The notes beneath the pieces were generated by a model. The model was not told the DNA's origin and searched no databases. It saw only the letters and a program-made list of their open reading frames with translations. Position numbers and translations under genes: made by a program. Source: Desulfuromonadales bacterium (GTDB lineage: Bacteria > Desulfobacterota > Desulfuromonadia > Desulfuromonadales > UBA2197). Taken from it: 41,840 nt of DNA. Of this stretch, positions 17,089 to 25,558 are shown piece by piece; positions within the stretch are counted from its first letter, which is position 1; each line of letters begins with the position of its first letter. The stretch spans positions 1 through 41,840 of the forward strand of contig JACUTW010000015.1 of assembly GCA_014859605.1 (NCBI GenBank). Direction: 5' to 3'.

Positions 17089-18347
17089 GAATCACTCTCC
17101 GGCACCAGCAGGAGGGCCGCCAAAGAGGGCTCCGCCCGGAGGGCATCAAAATCCGGATCCTTGCGGGCTTCCTCGATAAAGCGGGGATCGAGGGCAATCG
17201 CCCGCGCCAGCGATCGGGCCGCTTCTTCGTGATCATTGCGCAGGGCATAGACACAGGCACGGTTGTAATGGGCCAGAGCGTATTGATCGTTGCGGGCGAT
17301 AATCGTTTCGAAACAGAGGAGGGCGTCATCGACCCGGGACAGGTCGAGGAGGAGATTCCCTTTGTTATTGAGAGCGTAATCGGAGGCGGGGTCGCGCTTG
17401 AGGCTCTCCTCGATGGCGGCGAGAGCGCCGGGGATATCCCCTTTACGTTCAAGGATGACCGAGCGGTAAAAGAAGGGCTCGGGATGATCGGGATCGGCGC
17501 GGTGGGCGGCGTCAAGGGATTTGCGCGCTTGCTCGAAACGGCCGAGTTCCAAAAGGAGCATCCCGCGCTCGATGAGGGCATCGAAAAAGGTGGCATCAAG
17601 CTTCAGCGCCGCATCGAGATCGCGCAGCGCTTCTTCGCGCTGCCCTTGGCGCTGCAAGGTGTGGGCACGATTAAAGAAGAAGTTGGCGACGGTCGCATCA
17701 CGGCTGATCGCCCGGTTGTAGGCCTCCAGCGCCTCTGTCTCCCGCTCCAGACCGGCCAGGGCAAAACCGCGGCCATTGTGGCTGGCGGCATCCTGCGGAT
17801 TAATCAGCAGTGCCTTGTCGAAACTCTCGATCGCTTCGGCGAACCGGCCAAGGCGGTTCAGGGCAAAGCCGCGATTGTAATAAGCGTCGGAGGCATCGGG
17901 GAGGCGGCGCAGCGCTTCGTCATAACAGCGCAGCGCTTCTTCCACTTTCCCTTCTTCGTCCAGGGAGTTGCCGAGATTGATATAAGCTTCGGGGAAATCG
18001 GGCTGCAGCTCGATGGAGCGGCGGAAATGTTTGATCGCTTCATGGTTGGAACCGAGCCGCTGCAGCAGAACGCCGTAGTTGTGGTGTAGAGCGCCATTCT
18101 TCGGGTCAAGGCGCAGGGCGCGCTGATAGATCACCAGTGCCTTGCCGGTATCATTGAGATTGGCGGCGGCGACGGCACAAAGATTCAGCGCATCAAAATC
18201 GAAAGGGTGATCTTCGAGGTACTCTTCGGCCAGTTCAAGGGCGGTGGTGTTATCGCCACGATCAAGGGCCTCCTGGGCCAGAGTGATATCGTCTTCGTCG
18301 GCTTCTTCGCCGAAAATATCATCAAAATCGTCAAACTCTTCGTCCAT
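17085..18347 (-). CDS. Tetratricopeptide-repeat protein
   Basis: A 420-residue, probably cytoplasmic protein with a very acidic N-terminus (MDEEFDDFDDIFGEEADEDD) followed by about ten consecutive TPR units from residue 20 to 390. Repeat signatures include ALHHNYGVLLQRLG, PEAYINLGNSLDEEG, DAYYNRGFALNRLG and DYALNNKGNLLLDL. There is no signal peptide. The start at 18347 (ATG) is chosen over an upstream TTG without a ribosome site. TPR arrays act as protein-binding scaffolds; the partner is unknown. It overlaps copA by 4 bases and heads a four-gene unit (TPR, copA, DUF2905, YkgJ-type). Confidence 0.85.
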   Translation of the reverse strand: MDEEFDDFDDIFGEEADEDDITLAQEALDRGDNTTALELAEEYLEDHPFDFDALNLCAVAAANLNDTGKALVIYQRALRLDPKNGALHHNYGVLLQRLGSNHEAIKHFRRSIELQPDFPEAYINLGNSLDEEGKVEEALRCYDEALRRLPDASDAYYNRGFALNRLGRFAEAIESFDKALLINPQDAASHNGRGFALAGLERETEALEAYNRAISRDATVANFFFNRAHTLQRQGQREEALRDLDAALKLDATFFDALIERGMLLLELGRFEQARKSLDAAHRADPDHPEPFFYRSVILERKGDIPGALAAIEESLKRDPASDYALNNKGNLLLDLSRVDDALLCFETIIARNDQYALAHYNRACVYALRNDHEEAARSLARAIALDPRFIEEARKDPDFDALRAEPSLAALLLVPESDS

Positions 18348-18516
18348 AATCGTCTCAACTTCGACTAAACTCCGCGCCAAGCAGCCGCGGGAGGATCTTT
18401 ATAGCAGAGTTCAAGGCAAAATGCACCTGCTTGCATGGAAAAGGGAGCGACAATCCGCCCCTGCTTTGCTATACTTTCGCCCTGGGAAAATTCTGCAGTG
18501 GGAGGTTCAACCCTTG

Positions 18517-19026
18517 ATGCAAAGATCGCTCACCCCCCTCTTTCTCCTCCTCTTTTGTGTCGGTTGCCAAATCGCGGCCCCGCCACCAGCGGTGCTGCCA
18601 CCGGCACCGGAACCGAGCTGGAGCGAAAAACTGCTGCAACAGGCCTCGGTACTGCCGATCGCGCGCGTCACGATTACAGCGGGGAGGCTCACCATTGCCT
18701 ACCCGCAAGAGAGCCTCTTTGCGACCGGAGCGGTTCTCCCTCTGGCCGGCGGCGCCGAAGCTCTCGACCCCCTCGCGGCCCTGCTGCGGAACTATCCGCA
18801 GGCCATCTGGGACGCCCGGGTTCTGGCTGCCACCAACCACGGGGCCGACTACGATCTCGCCCTGGCGCAAAAACGCCAGGAACTGCTGCAAAGCTATCTG
18901 CGCAATGCCGGCGTCGCCGCCGCGCAGGTCATCTGGCTGGCCGAGAGCGGCGACGGCATCCCCGTCGAACTGATCCTGCGGCCGCCTCAACCTTTGCCGG
19001 AGAGTTCCTCCGGTGTAAAAGAGTAA
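18517..19026 (+). CDS. Putative OmpA-like lipoprotein
   Basis: A 169-residue protein with a lipoprotein signal: basic start, hydrophobic run and a CVGC box with Cys17, followed by a proline-rich linker. The rest resembles an OmpA-like peptidoglycan-binding domain: FATGAVLPLAGGAEALDPLAALLRNYP matches the beta-alpha start of that fold and YDLALAQKRQELLQSYLRNAG its later helix. The usual NxxLSxxRA motif is altered (DYDLALAQKRQ), so this is a divergent member. GGAGG at 18501-18505 could serve the ATG at 18517 or an in-frame TTG at 18514. The last 40 bases overlap the end of the convergent hslO gene. It may tether the outer membrane to the cell wall. Confidence 0.7.
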   Translation: MQRSLTPLFLLLFCVGCQIAAPPPAVLPPAPEPSWSEKLLQQASVLPIARVTITAGRLTIAYPQESLFATGAVLPLAGGAEALDPLAALLRNYPQAIWDARVLAATNHGADYDLALAQKRQELLQSYLRNAGVAAAQVIWLAESGDGIPVELILRPPQPLPESSSGVKE

Positions 19027-19847
19027 CGTTCCCGGCAGAATTCGCAAGTCACGGTAATCTCCTTTTCGGCGAGGAGCGGCTGGCGCTCCTCCTCCGGCAG
19101 CAGGGCCAGAATCGCCAGCGCCTGCGGCCGACTGCAACTGCAATCGAAGAGGAGCGGAAGGGTCGCCTGCGGGATGGTTTCAATGCCGCTGAAGATGCGG
19201 GCCAGAATCGCTTCCGGTGACAACCCTTCACGCAACAGCGTTGTCAATGGCGGCAATGCGTGCAAGCGCTCCTCCAGCCCCGCGAGCTGCTCATCCTTCG
19301 CCCCCGGCAGCGCCTGAATGAGGAAACCACCGGCGACGGCAATATGACCGTCTTCGCGCGGCAGAACGCCGAGTCCGACGCTGGAGGGGATCTGTTCCGA
19401 AGTGGTCAGATACCAGGCGAGATCTTCGGCAACTTCGCTGCTGACCAGCTGCACCATGCCGCGATAAGGGTCGCCGAAACCGAGATCCTTGCTGACATGG
19501 AGAAAACCGGCCTTGCCGATGGCGCCGGCCACATCGAAGCGCTCGTTGCGGGGGGGAAGATTGCTGATCGGTTGGCGGATGGAAGCGCGCACCCGGCCGT
19601 AGGCATCGGTCTCGGCCGAGAGCTTTTGCAGCGGGCCGTTCGCCTCGATCTGCAGGGCAAGACGCTGCTCCCCCTTGAGGAGCGAACCGAAGAGAGCGGC
19701 GCCGGTAACCAAACGGCCAAGAGCCACCGAGGCGGTCAGATCCGTCCCCTGCCGCTGGCAGATGGCATCGACCAGCGTTGTAGTCTCAGCGGCACAAGCG
19801 CGCAGCGAGCCGTCCTTGGTCATGATTCTCACCAGATGATCAGCCAT
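18987..19847 (-). CDS. hslO: Redox-regulated chaperone Hsp33
   Basis: A 286-residue cytosolic chaperone switched on by oxidative unfolding. The N-terminal substrate-binding domain begins MADHLVRIMTKDGSLRACAAETT. The C-terminal zinc redox switch has the CxC pair in LLFDCSCSRPQ and the CxxC pair in VTCEFCRERYSFTPEEL, which together bind one zinc when reduced and form disulfides under peroxide plus heat or hypochlorite stress. A GGAG site lies 9 bases before the ATG. It is divergent from the nucleotidyltransferase gene (75-base gap) and converges on the lipoprotein gene with a 40-base overlap of coding ends. Confidence 0.93.
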   Translation of the reverse strand: MADHLVRIMTKDGSLRACAAETTTLVDAICQRQGTDLTASVALGRLVTGAALFGSLLKGEQRLALQIEANGPLQKLSAETDAYGRVRASIRQPISNLPPRNERFDVAGAIGKAGFLHVSKDLGFGDPYRGMVQLVSSEVAEDLAWYLTTSEQIPSSVGLGVLPREDGHIAVAGGFLIQALPGAKDEQLAGLEERLHALPPLTTLLREGLSPEAILARIFSGIETIPQATLPLLFDCSCSRPQALAILALLPEEERQPLLAEKEITVTCEFCRERYSFTPEELSGKG

Positions 19848-19872
19848 AATTTTAACTCCAGAGATTGATAGA

Positions 19873-19901
19873 TTGACAGTGCCAGATACTACGCTATTTA
19901 T
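19873..19901 (+). promoter_or_regulatory. Candidate promoter for the nucleotidyltransferase-glgP pair
   Basis: A perfect TTGACA (19873-19878) is followed 17 bases later by a poor -10 (ATTTAT, 19896-19901) in the 75-base gap between hslO and the nucleotidyltransferase gene. The site is placed correctly for rightward transcription, but the weak -10 keeps confidence modest. Confidence 0.45.
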
Positions 19902-19922
19902 TTACACCAAGGAGTGCATCGA

Positions 19923-20918
19923 ATGAAAGTTATTCTCCCTGTCGCCGGCAAAGGGACGCGTCTGCGTCCGCACACCCATACCAAAGCCAAATCATTGGTG
20001 CATGTCGCCGGCAAGACCGTTCTCGAACATATTATCGGCCGCCTCGCCCATCTGCAGGTCGAGGAATTCATCTTCATCACCGACGAGCATGGCGGGCAGA
20101 TCGCCGAGCAGATGAAAAAATCCTTTCCTCAATTGACCTGCCGCTATGTCGTGCAAAAGGAGCGTCTCGGCCCGGCCCACGCCGTCCTCCTCGCCGCGCC
20201 CTATCTGGTTCCCGGCGACGATCTCCTCATCGTCTTCAACGACACCATCTTTGTCGCCGATCTCAGCTGCATCCCCGAACTCGCCCGGGAGTGTGACGGC
20301 CTGATCTATTCGCATCACGTCGAAGATTACCAGCGTTTCGGCGTCAATGTCGTCAAGGACGGGATCATCGTCGACATGGTCGAAAAACCCGAGACGCCGA
20401 TCTCCCGCCTCGCCCAGGTCGGCCTTTACTACCTGCGCGACGGCGTCCGCTTTATGAACTATATCCAGGCCTCGGTCGATGCCGGCGACACCGTCAAAGG
20501 GGAATATTACCTGCCGGCCGTCTTCATGCGCATGATCCACGACGGCCTGACCTTTTGCGCGCCGGAGATCGATGCCTGGCTCGACTGCGGCAAGCCCGAG
20601 ACCCTCCTCGAAACCAACCGCTATCTCCTTAACGGCCGCCACCACTGTCACGGCCAGGCGGTCAACTCCGTCCTCATCGCCCCGGTCCACATTGCCGCCG
20701 GGGCGATCGTCCGCAACAGTATCCTCGGCCCCAACGTCTCAATCGCCGCCGGTTCGGTGATCAGCGAAAGCATCATCCGCGATTCGATTATCAACCTCGA
20801 CAGTGAAGTAACGGGGATGCTCCTCAACGCCAGCATCCTGGGGGATTCCGTCCGCATCAGCAGCACCTCGCGCAAGATGAACATCGGTGATCATTCGATT
20901 ATCGAAATGGAAGGTTAA
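19923..20918 (+). CDS. Sugar-phosphate nucleotidyltransferase
   Basis: A 331-residue enzyme that joins a sugar 1-phosphate to a nucleotide to make an activated sugar. The nucleotide-binding signature is LPVAGKGTRLRPHT (residues 5-18) with the downstream Lys in THTKAKSLVHVAGK. The Rossmann-like catalytic domain runs to about 235; the rest carries hexapeptide-type repeats (IAAGAIVRNSILGPNVSIAAGSVISESIIRDSII) that form a left-handed beta helix. The ATG at 19923 has AAGGAG 8 bases before it, whereas an in-frame GTG three codons earlier overlaps the ribosome site. glgP starts 5 bases after its stop, so a role in glycogen or another glucan is likely, but the exact nucleotide and sugar (UDP-, dTDP- or ADP-glucose) cannot be told. 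Confidence 0.85.
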   Translation: MKVILPVAGKGTRLRPHTHTKAKSLVHVAGKTVLEHIIGRLAHLQVEEFIFITDEHGGQIAEQMKKSFPQLTCRYVVQKERLGPAHAVLLAAPYLVPGDDLLIVFNDTIFVADLSCIPELARECDGLIYSHHVEDYQRFGVNVVKDGIIVDMVEKPETPISRLAQVGLYYLRDGVRFMNYIQASVDAGDTVKGEYYLPAVFMRMIHDGLTFCAPEIDAWLDCGKPETLLETNRYLLNGRHHCHGQAVNSVLIAPVHIAAGAIVRNSILGPNVSIAAGSVISESIIRDSIINLDSEVTGMLLNASILGDSVRISSTSRKMNIGDHSIIEMEG

Positions 20919-20923
20919 ATCCT

Positions 20924-23425
20924 ATGCCCAACCGCCCGACCTCTCTGATCTGCCCGAATCCGCTCCTGGCGCAACTCCCTCCCCTGCAGCTTGATGCCGA
21001 TGCGCTGATCGATGATTTTCGCCATTACTACGCCCACCACCTCGGCCGCGATGCCAACTGCCGGTCGGCGCGTTACGCCTACACCGCCCTCGCCTACATG
21101 CTTCGCGATCGCCTCATGGAGCGCTGGAAAGCGACCCGTCACGCCGAAGAAGAGAATGACAGCCGCACCACCTTCTACCTCTCCCTCGAATTTCTCATGG
21201 GCCGCCTGCTCAGCAATGCCATGCTCAGCCTTGGTGTCACCGCCGAGGTCAAAAAGGGGCTGACCGGCTTCTCCCTCGACCTCGAAGATCTTGCCGAAAC
21301 CGAGCCGGATGCCGGCCTCGGTAATGGCGGTCTCGGCCGCCTCGCTGCCTGCTTCCTCGACAGCTGCGCCACCCTGCAACTGCCGGTGGTCGGTTACGGT
21401 ATGCGCTACGAATACGGCATGTTCCGTCAAACGATCGTCGATGGCCGCCAAGTGGAAGAGCCGGAGCACTGGCTGCGCCAGGGGAACCCCTGGGAGATTG
21501 AACGCCCGGAATACGCGCAGCGGATCAAATTCGGCGGCCGCACTGAATCGTCCCGCGCCCCCGACGGCGAGATCTCGGTGCGCTGGATCGAGACCAATGA
21601 CATCGTCGCCATCCCCTACGACCTCCCCATCCCCGGCTTTCAAAACGGCACAGTCAACACCCTGCGTCTGTGGAAAGCGGAAGCGACGGAAGAATTCAAT
21701 CTCGGTGATTTTAATGCCGGCAACTATCCGGAAGCGGTGGCACAAAAGAACGCCGCCGAGAATATCACCATGGTCCTTTACCCGAATGACGCCAGTGAAT
21801 CGGGGAAGCTCCTCCGCCTCAAGCAGCAATATTTCCTCGCTTCGGCCAGCCTTAAAGATGTTGTCGCCCGTTGGACCGGCCGCCACGATCAGGATTTTTC
21901 CACCTTTTCCGCCAAAAACTGTTTTCAGCTCAACGATACTCACCCGAGCTGTGCGGTCCCGGAGTTGATGCGACTCCTTATCGACGAAAACGGTCTGGGT
22001 TGGGACGAAGCCTGGGAGATAACCAGCAATACCATGGCCTATACCAACCACACCCTCCTTCCCGAAGCGCTGGAGCGCTGGCCGGTTCCGCTCTTCGGAA
22101 AACTCCTCCCCCGGCTCCTCGAAATCATTTACGAAATTAATGCCCGCTTCCTCGCCGAGGTGGCGCGGCGCTGGCCCGGCGACAACGAGCGCCTGCGCCG
22201 CATGTCGATCATCGAAGAAGGTGAAAACCCCCAGGTGCGCATGGCTTACCTGGCGATCGTTGGCAGCTTTTCCGTCAACGGCGTTGCCGCCCTCCATTCA
22301 CAACTGCTGATTGCCGGCCTCTTCCGCGACTTTTACGAACTCTGGCCGGACAAGTTCAACAACAAAACCAATGGTGTCACCCCACGTCGTTGGCTCGCCG
22401 GCTGCAATCCCGACCTGGCCGGTCTCATCACCCAAACCATCGGCCCGGACTGGGTCGCCGATCTCGGCAAACTTCAGGAACTCGTCCCCCGCGCCGACGA
22501 TCCCGCTTTTCAGGCGCAGTGGCAAGCGGTCAAGCAGGGGAATAAAGAGCGCCTCGCCGAACTGGTGCGCCAGGAATGCGGTATCCTCTTTGAGACCGCA
22601 AGCCTCTTTGATGTGCAGGTTAAACGCATTCACGAATACAAACGCCAACTCCTCAACATCCTGCATGTCATCCATCTTTATGACCGGATCAAGCGCGGCG
22701 ACGTCAACGACTGGACGCCGCGCTGCGTTCTCATCGGCGGCAAGGCAGCCCCGGGGTACACCATCGCTAAACTGATCATCAAACTGATCAATAACGTCGC
22801 GAAGGTGATCAACAGCGACCCGGCGACAACGCACCGCCTCAGGGTCGCTTTCCTCCCCGACTACCGGGTGACGGCGATGGAGATCATCGCGCCGGGGACC
22901 GATCTCTCCGAACAGATCTCCACGGCGGGCAAGGAAGCCTCCGGGACCGGCAACATGAAGTTCATGATGAACGGTGCCATCACCATCGGCACCCTCGACG
23001 GCGCCAACATCGAAATCCGCGAAGAAGCCGGGGAAGAGAACTTCTTCCTCTTCGGTCTCACCGCCAGCGAAGTCGAAGCGACCCGCCACAACTACCATCC
23101 ACAGGAGATCATCGCCAACAACGAAAACCTGAGCCGGGTCATGCAGCTGCTGGGGAGTGGACACTTCAACCAGCTGGAGCCGGGCATCTTCGAACCCCTC
23201 CTCGCCACCCTCACCAGCCCCGGCGATCCCTGGCTGACCCTTGCTGACTTCGGCAGCTATGTGGCAGCGCAGCAGCAGGTCGCCCTGGCTTATCAGGACA
23301 AGCCGCGCTGGACACGGATGAGTATCCTCAACAGCGCCCGCAGCGGCCACTTTTCGACGGATCGCACCATCGCAGAATATAATCGGGATATCTGGAAGTT
23401 GGCGCCGGGGGTGCTGACGGAATAA
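20924..23425 (+). CDS. glgP: Glycogen/maltodextrin phosphorylase
   Basis: An 833-residue family GT35 phosphorylase that releases glucose 1-phosphate from alpha-1,4-glucans. N-terminal landmarks include TTFYLSLEFLMGR and AETEPDAGLGNGGLGRLAACFLDS. The pyridoxal phosphate lysine is Lys679 in EASGTGNMKFMMNGAITIGTLDGANIEI, and VKRIHEYKRQLLN is also conserved. Length matches bacterial phosphorylases. It lies 5 bases after the nucleotidyltransferase gene: one makes glucose 1-phosphate and the other could use it, so the pair may link storage-glucan breakdown to sugar-nucleotide supply. A good terminator lies 36 bases past the stop. The 460- and 350-codon open frames on the other strand are shadows. 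Confidence 0.95.
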   Translation: MPNRPTSLICPNPLLAQLPPLQLDADALIDDFRHYYAHHLGRDANCRSARYAYTALAYMLRDRLMERWKATRHAEEENDSRTTFYLSLEFLMGRLLSNAMLSLGVTAEVKKGLTGFSLDLEDLAETEPDAGLGNGGLGRLAACFLDSCATLQLPVVGYGMRYEYGMFRQTIVDGRQVEEPEHWLRQGNPWEIERPEYAQRIKFGGRTESSRAPDGEISVRWIETNDIVAIPYDLPIPGFQNGTVNTLRLWKAEATEEFNLGDFNAGNYPEAVAQKNAAENITMVLYPNDASESGKLLRLKQQYFLASASLKDVVARWTGRHDQDFSTFSAKNCFQLNDTHPSCAVPELMRLLIDENGLGWDEAWEITSNTMAYTNHTLLPEALERWPVPLFGKLLPRLLEIIYEINARFLAEVARRWPGDNERLRRMSIIEEGENPQVRMAYLAIVGSFSVNGVAALHSQLLIAGLFRDFYELWPDKFNNKTNGVTPRRWLAGCNPDLAGLITQTIGPDWVADLGKLQELVPRADDPAFQAQWQAVKQGNKERLAELVRQECGILFETASLFDVQVKRIHEYKRQLLNILHVIHLYDRIKRGDVNDWTPRCVLIGGKAAPGYTIAKLIIKLINNVAKVINSDPATTHRLRVAFLPDYRVTAMEIIAPGTDLSEQISTAGKEASGTGNMKFMMNGAITIGTLDGANIEIREEAGEENFFLFGLTASEVEATRHNYHPQEIIANNENLSRVMQLLGSGHFNQLEPGIFEPLLATLTSPGDPWLTLADFGSYVAAQQQVALAYQDKPRWTRMSILNSARSGHFSTDRTIAEYNRDIWKLAPGVLTE

Positions 23426-23460
23426 CGAAATGGGAAGAAGGAAGGATGAAAAAATAGTAT

Positions 23461-23494
23461 GAACGGGGCGCAGAGCAGAAGCTGCGCCCCGTTC
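23461..23494. terminator. Terminator between glgP and the YjgA-like gene
   Basis: A perfect 13-bp stem (23461-23473 with 23482-23494) and 8-base loop are followed on the plus strand by TTTTGC. The genes on both sides end here, so it probably works in both directions. Its GGGGCGCAG/CTGCGCCCC arms resemble the GGGGCG repeat family. Confidence 0.8.
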
Positions 23495-23500
23495 TTTTGC

Positions 23501-24019
23501 TTAGACCGTCACCTTGGCGGCGGCATCCCGCAACAAGCGAAAGACCGTACGAAAAGCTTTTTTGTCGCTATCTTTGTGGTACTGCGCCAAGGCACTTTTA
23601 AGGGCGGCCTGATCGAGTGCCGGAAAGGCGGCCTGTGCTTCATTCAGAGCAGCCGCCATACTCACCTCGGCGAGGAGTCGGTCACGCAATCCTTCGAGGT
23701 CATGAAAGAGTTTGTTATCAGCGAGCTGGCGCTGATCATTCCCCTCCAGAGTCTGGCGAATCCCTGTCAACATCTCTTCATCTTCGCGCAACAGGGCCCC
23801 GAGGTGACGCAACTGCCGGGCGCGGGCGCTGCTCGCTTTAAGAGCACGAGCGACGACAAAGGCGGCGCGCGTTTCGTCATTCAGCTGCAGGCGCCGAAAG
23901 GTCGCTTCCGGCAACTCGGCGATCTGGTGCGCCAGATCGGTGACAGCATGCGCCGCCTCTTTGCGGGCGGTGCGGCTGCTGTAAACTTCGTCCGTAGCAT
24001 CACTACAAATTCTTGCCAT
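23501..24019 (-). CDS. YjgA/DarP-like ribosome-associated protein
   Basis: A 172-residue basic, helical protein of the DUF615 (YjgA) family. Matching features are the ELPEATFRRLQL segment, an ARALKASSARARQLRHLGALLRED block resembling the RRRQLQLIGKMLR core of E. coli YjgA, HDLEGLRDRLL, and the FRTVFRLLRD end. E. coli YjgA (DarP) associates with late 50S assembly intermediates, so a role in large-subunit maturation is inferred. AGGAG lies 6 bases before the ATG. It is downstream of the radical SAM gene on the same strand but separated by a repeat cluster, so probably a separate unit. Confidence 0.75.
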   Translation of the reverse strand: MARICSDATDEVYSSRTARKEAAHAVTDLAHQIAELPEATFRRLQLNDETRAAFVVARALKASSARARQLRHLGALLREDEEMLTGIRQTLEGNDQRQLADNKLFHDLEGLRDRLLAEVSMAAALNEAQAAFPALDQAALKSALAQYHKDSDKKAFRTVFRLLRDAAAKVTV

Positions 24020-24060
24020 CCATCTCTCCTGTTATGTTCTCTACGCTTATTTTCGTACCG

Positions 24061-24134
24061 AACCCCTCCAAACCTCCCCTTAACAGGGGAGGCTTCAAGG
24101 CTTCCCCCCTGTCAAGGGGGGATTGAGGGGGGTT
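24061..24134. repeat. CCCCTCC/GGAGGGG palindromic repeat cluster
   Basis: Nested inverted repeats: aacccc at 24061 with ggggtt near 24134 as outer arms, cctcccct-taac-aggggagg (24073-24092), and cccccc/gggggg (24104-24121). The same motif family recurs at 31521-31560, 35001-35058 and 39866-39890. All copies lie between genes. Confidence 0.75.
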
Positions 24135-24148
24135 AGATTTAGATGTGT

Positions 24149-25477
24149 TTACGCCGGCAGCGGCCAGTCGCTTTCATAGCCGGACGGATAAAAATTCTCT
24201 TTAGTGCGATTAAAATAGCCGAATTGGATGCGCGGCACCTCTGCCTTGATCCGCGCCAGCATCGCCGTCATGCCGATCCCTTCCCCCGCAATCTGCAGGG
24301 CGTCGCGGTACATGACCGGGTCGATACTGAGATTACGCATCTGAATGAGATCAACACCGGTGCTCTGCACCAGAGACAGGAGGGCGGAAATCTCCTCTTC
24401 CCGGTCGTTCACCCCGGGATAAACGAGGTAATTGAGCATGGTGAAGAGCCCGGCCTTTTTCGCACGGCCGATGGCATCAATCACATTGGCAAAGGTGTAG
24501 CCCTTGGGACGGTAGTAAGCGTTGTAAAGTTCTTCCTGCGCCGAATTGAGGGAGACACGGATCGAATCGATCCCGGCCGCCGCCAGTTCGTCAACCGCAT
24601 CCGGCAGCGAAGCATTGGAGTTAAAGTGGATCGTGCCGCGGGATGTCGCCAGCCGCATCTGCCGCACCGCCGCGCTGATCGTCGGCCATTGCAGGATCGG
24701 ATCCCCTTCGCACCCCTGGCCGAAGGAGACGATGGAATTTTCCGCCTGCTGTAGATGGGGGATGGCGACCTCGCAGATTTCCTCAACGCTCGGGACAAAA
24801 CTGATGCGGTCCTGACTCGCCGGGCAACAGTCCGATTCCTGCAGCGAGATGCAGCCGAGACAGCGGGAGTTGCAGATCGGTGAGGTCGGCAGCGGCGCTT
24901 CCCAGCGGCGGAAGAAAAGGTTCTTGGCGGCAAAGCAGTGGTAATCGACAGCGCAGCGCGAGAGCTGTTCATAAAGACGGTTCTGCGGATGCGCCGCCAG
25001 CGTTGCCCGCACCAGGGGATCGAGTTTCCGGTCGTCGAAGTGTTCAGGATTCCATTGCGGATTGCGATCGACCCGCACCGCCGCCGCGTAGAAGCGCTCT
25101 TCCTCGACGCACCAGCCAACCGCGGTGTACGACCAAAGAGGGAGGGTCACCGCCTTGCGGTCATAATCGGCGGCGGGGAGGAGGGTGCGGGTAAAAGCCG
25201 GGGTCAAAAAGGTGCTGACCGCCTGAATCTTGCCACCGCCCCAACTGCGCGGCAGCCGGTCCAGGGTCTTGAGGACGCCGCTTTTGCGATCGAAGCCGAT
25301 CGGCGGCGTGTCAGGAATGGTAAAGAGGCGACTCCCCTCCGGGAGGGGGATGAGCTCATCGGCGCGGGGGGCACGGCAGATTGTGCCGTTCATCCCGGCC
25401 AGGAGGAGATCCGGATGTTCAAAGACCTCGCCGCATTCATCAGCGACAACGGCAAGGATGGTTCTTTTTTTATTCAT
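24149..25477 (-). CDS. Radical SAM protein of unknown substrate
   Basis: A 442-residue radical SAM enzyme. The iron-sulfur/SAM-binding cysteines are in CNSRCLGC (Cys202, Cys206, Cys209). After them come FGQGCEGDPIL, corresponding to the SAM-binding GGE-like strand, and SIRVSLNSAQEELYNAYYRPKG and MLNYLVYPGVNDREEE, typical of the PFL-activase/MoaA-like barrel. The first 190 residues form a separate domain that is not recognised, with repeated Gly/Pro-rich segments (GMNGTICRAP, DRKSGVLKTLDRLPRSWGGG). ATG 25477 is used; the frame extends to a TTG at 25534 that lacks a ribosome site. The gene lies 81 bases downstream of the StbDE toxin-antitoxin pair. Substrate unknown. Confidence 0.8.
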   Translation of the reverse strand: MNKKRTILAVVADECGEVFEHPDLLLAGMNGTICRAPRADELIPLPEGSRLFTIPDTPPIGFDRKSGVLKTLDRLPRSWGGGKIQAVSTFLTPAFTRTLLPAADYDRKAVTLPLWSYTAVGWCVEEERFYAAAVRVDRNPQWNPEHFDDRKLDPLVRATLAAHPQNRLYEQLSRCAVDYHCFAAKNLFFRRWEAPLPTSPICNSRCLGCISLQESDCCPASQDRISFVPSVEEICEVAIPHLQQAENSIVSFGQGCEGDPILQWPTISAAVRQMRLATSRGTIHFNSNASLPDAVDELAAAGIDSIRVSLNSAQEELYNAYYRPKGYTFANVIDAIGRAKKAGLFTMLNYLVYPGVNDREEEISALLSLVQSTGVDLIQMRNLSIDPVMYRDALQIAGEGIGMTAMLARIKAEVPRIQFGYFNRTKENFYPSGYESDWPLPA

Positions 25478-25545
25478 GTGTACGAATCCACTTCGAGAAT
25501 TACGGTCTTTTTGCAGGGAGGAAGAGTAGCACAAGATGCCGTAAC

Positions 25546-25558
25546 CGACAATTTGTCG
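25546..25558. repeat. CGACAA-T-TTGTCG palindrome
   Basis: A 13-base palindrome with a single central base lies directly after the stbE stop and 69 bases upstream of the radical SAM start. It could be an operator for the radical SAM gene or part of a weak terminator. Confidence 0.35.

Noticed and set aside
20915-23350. 460- and 350-codon frames antisense to glgP
   Set aside because: They lie opposite a full-length, highly conserved phosphorylase and show no recognisable motifs.
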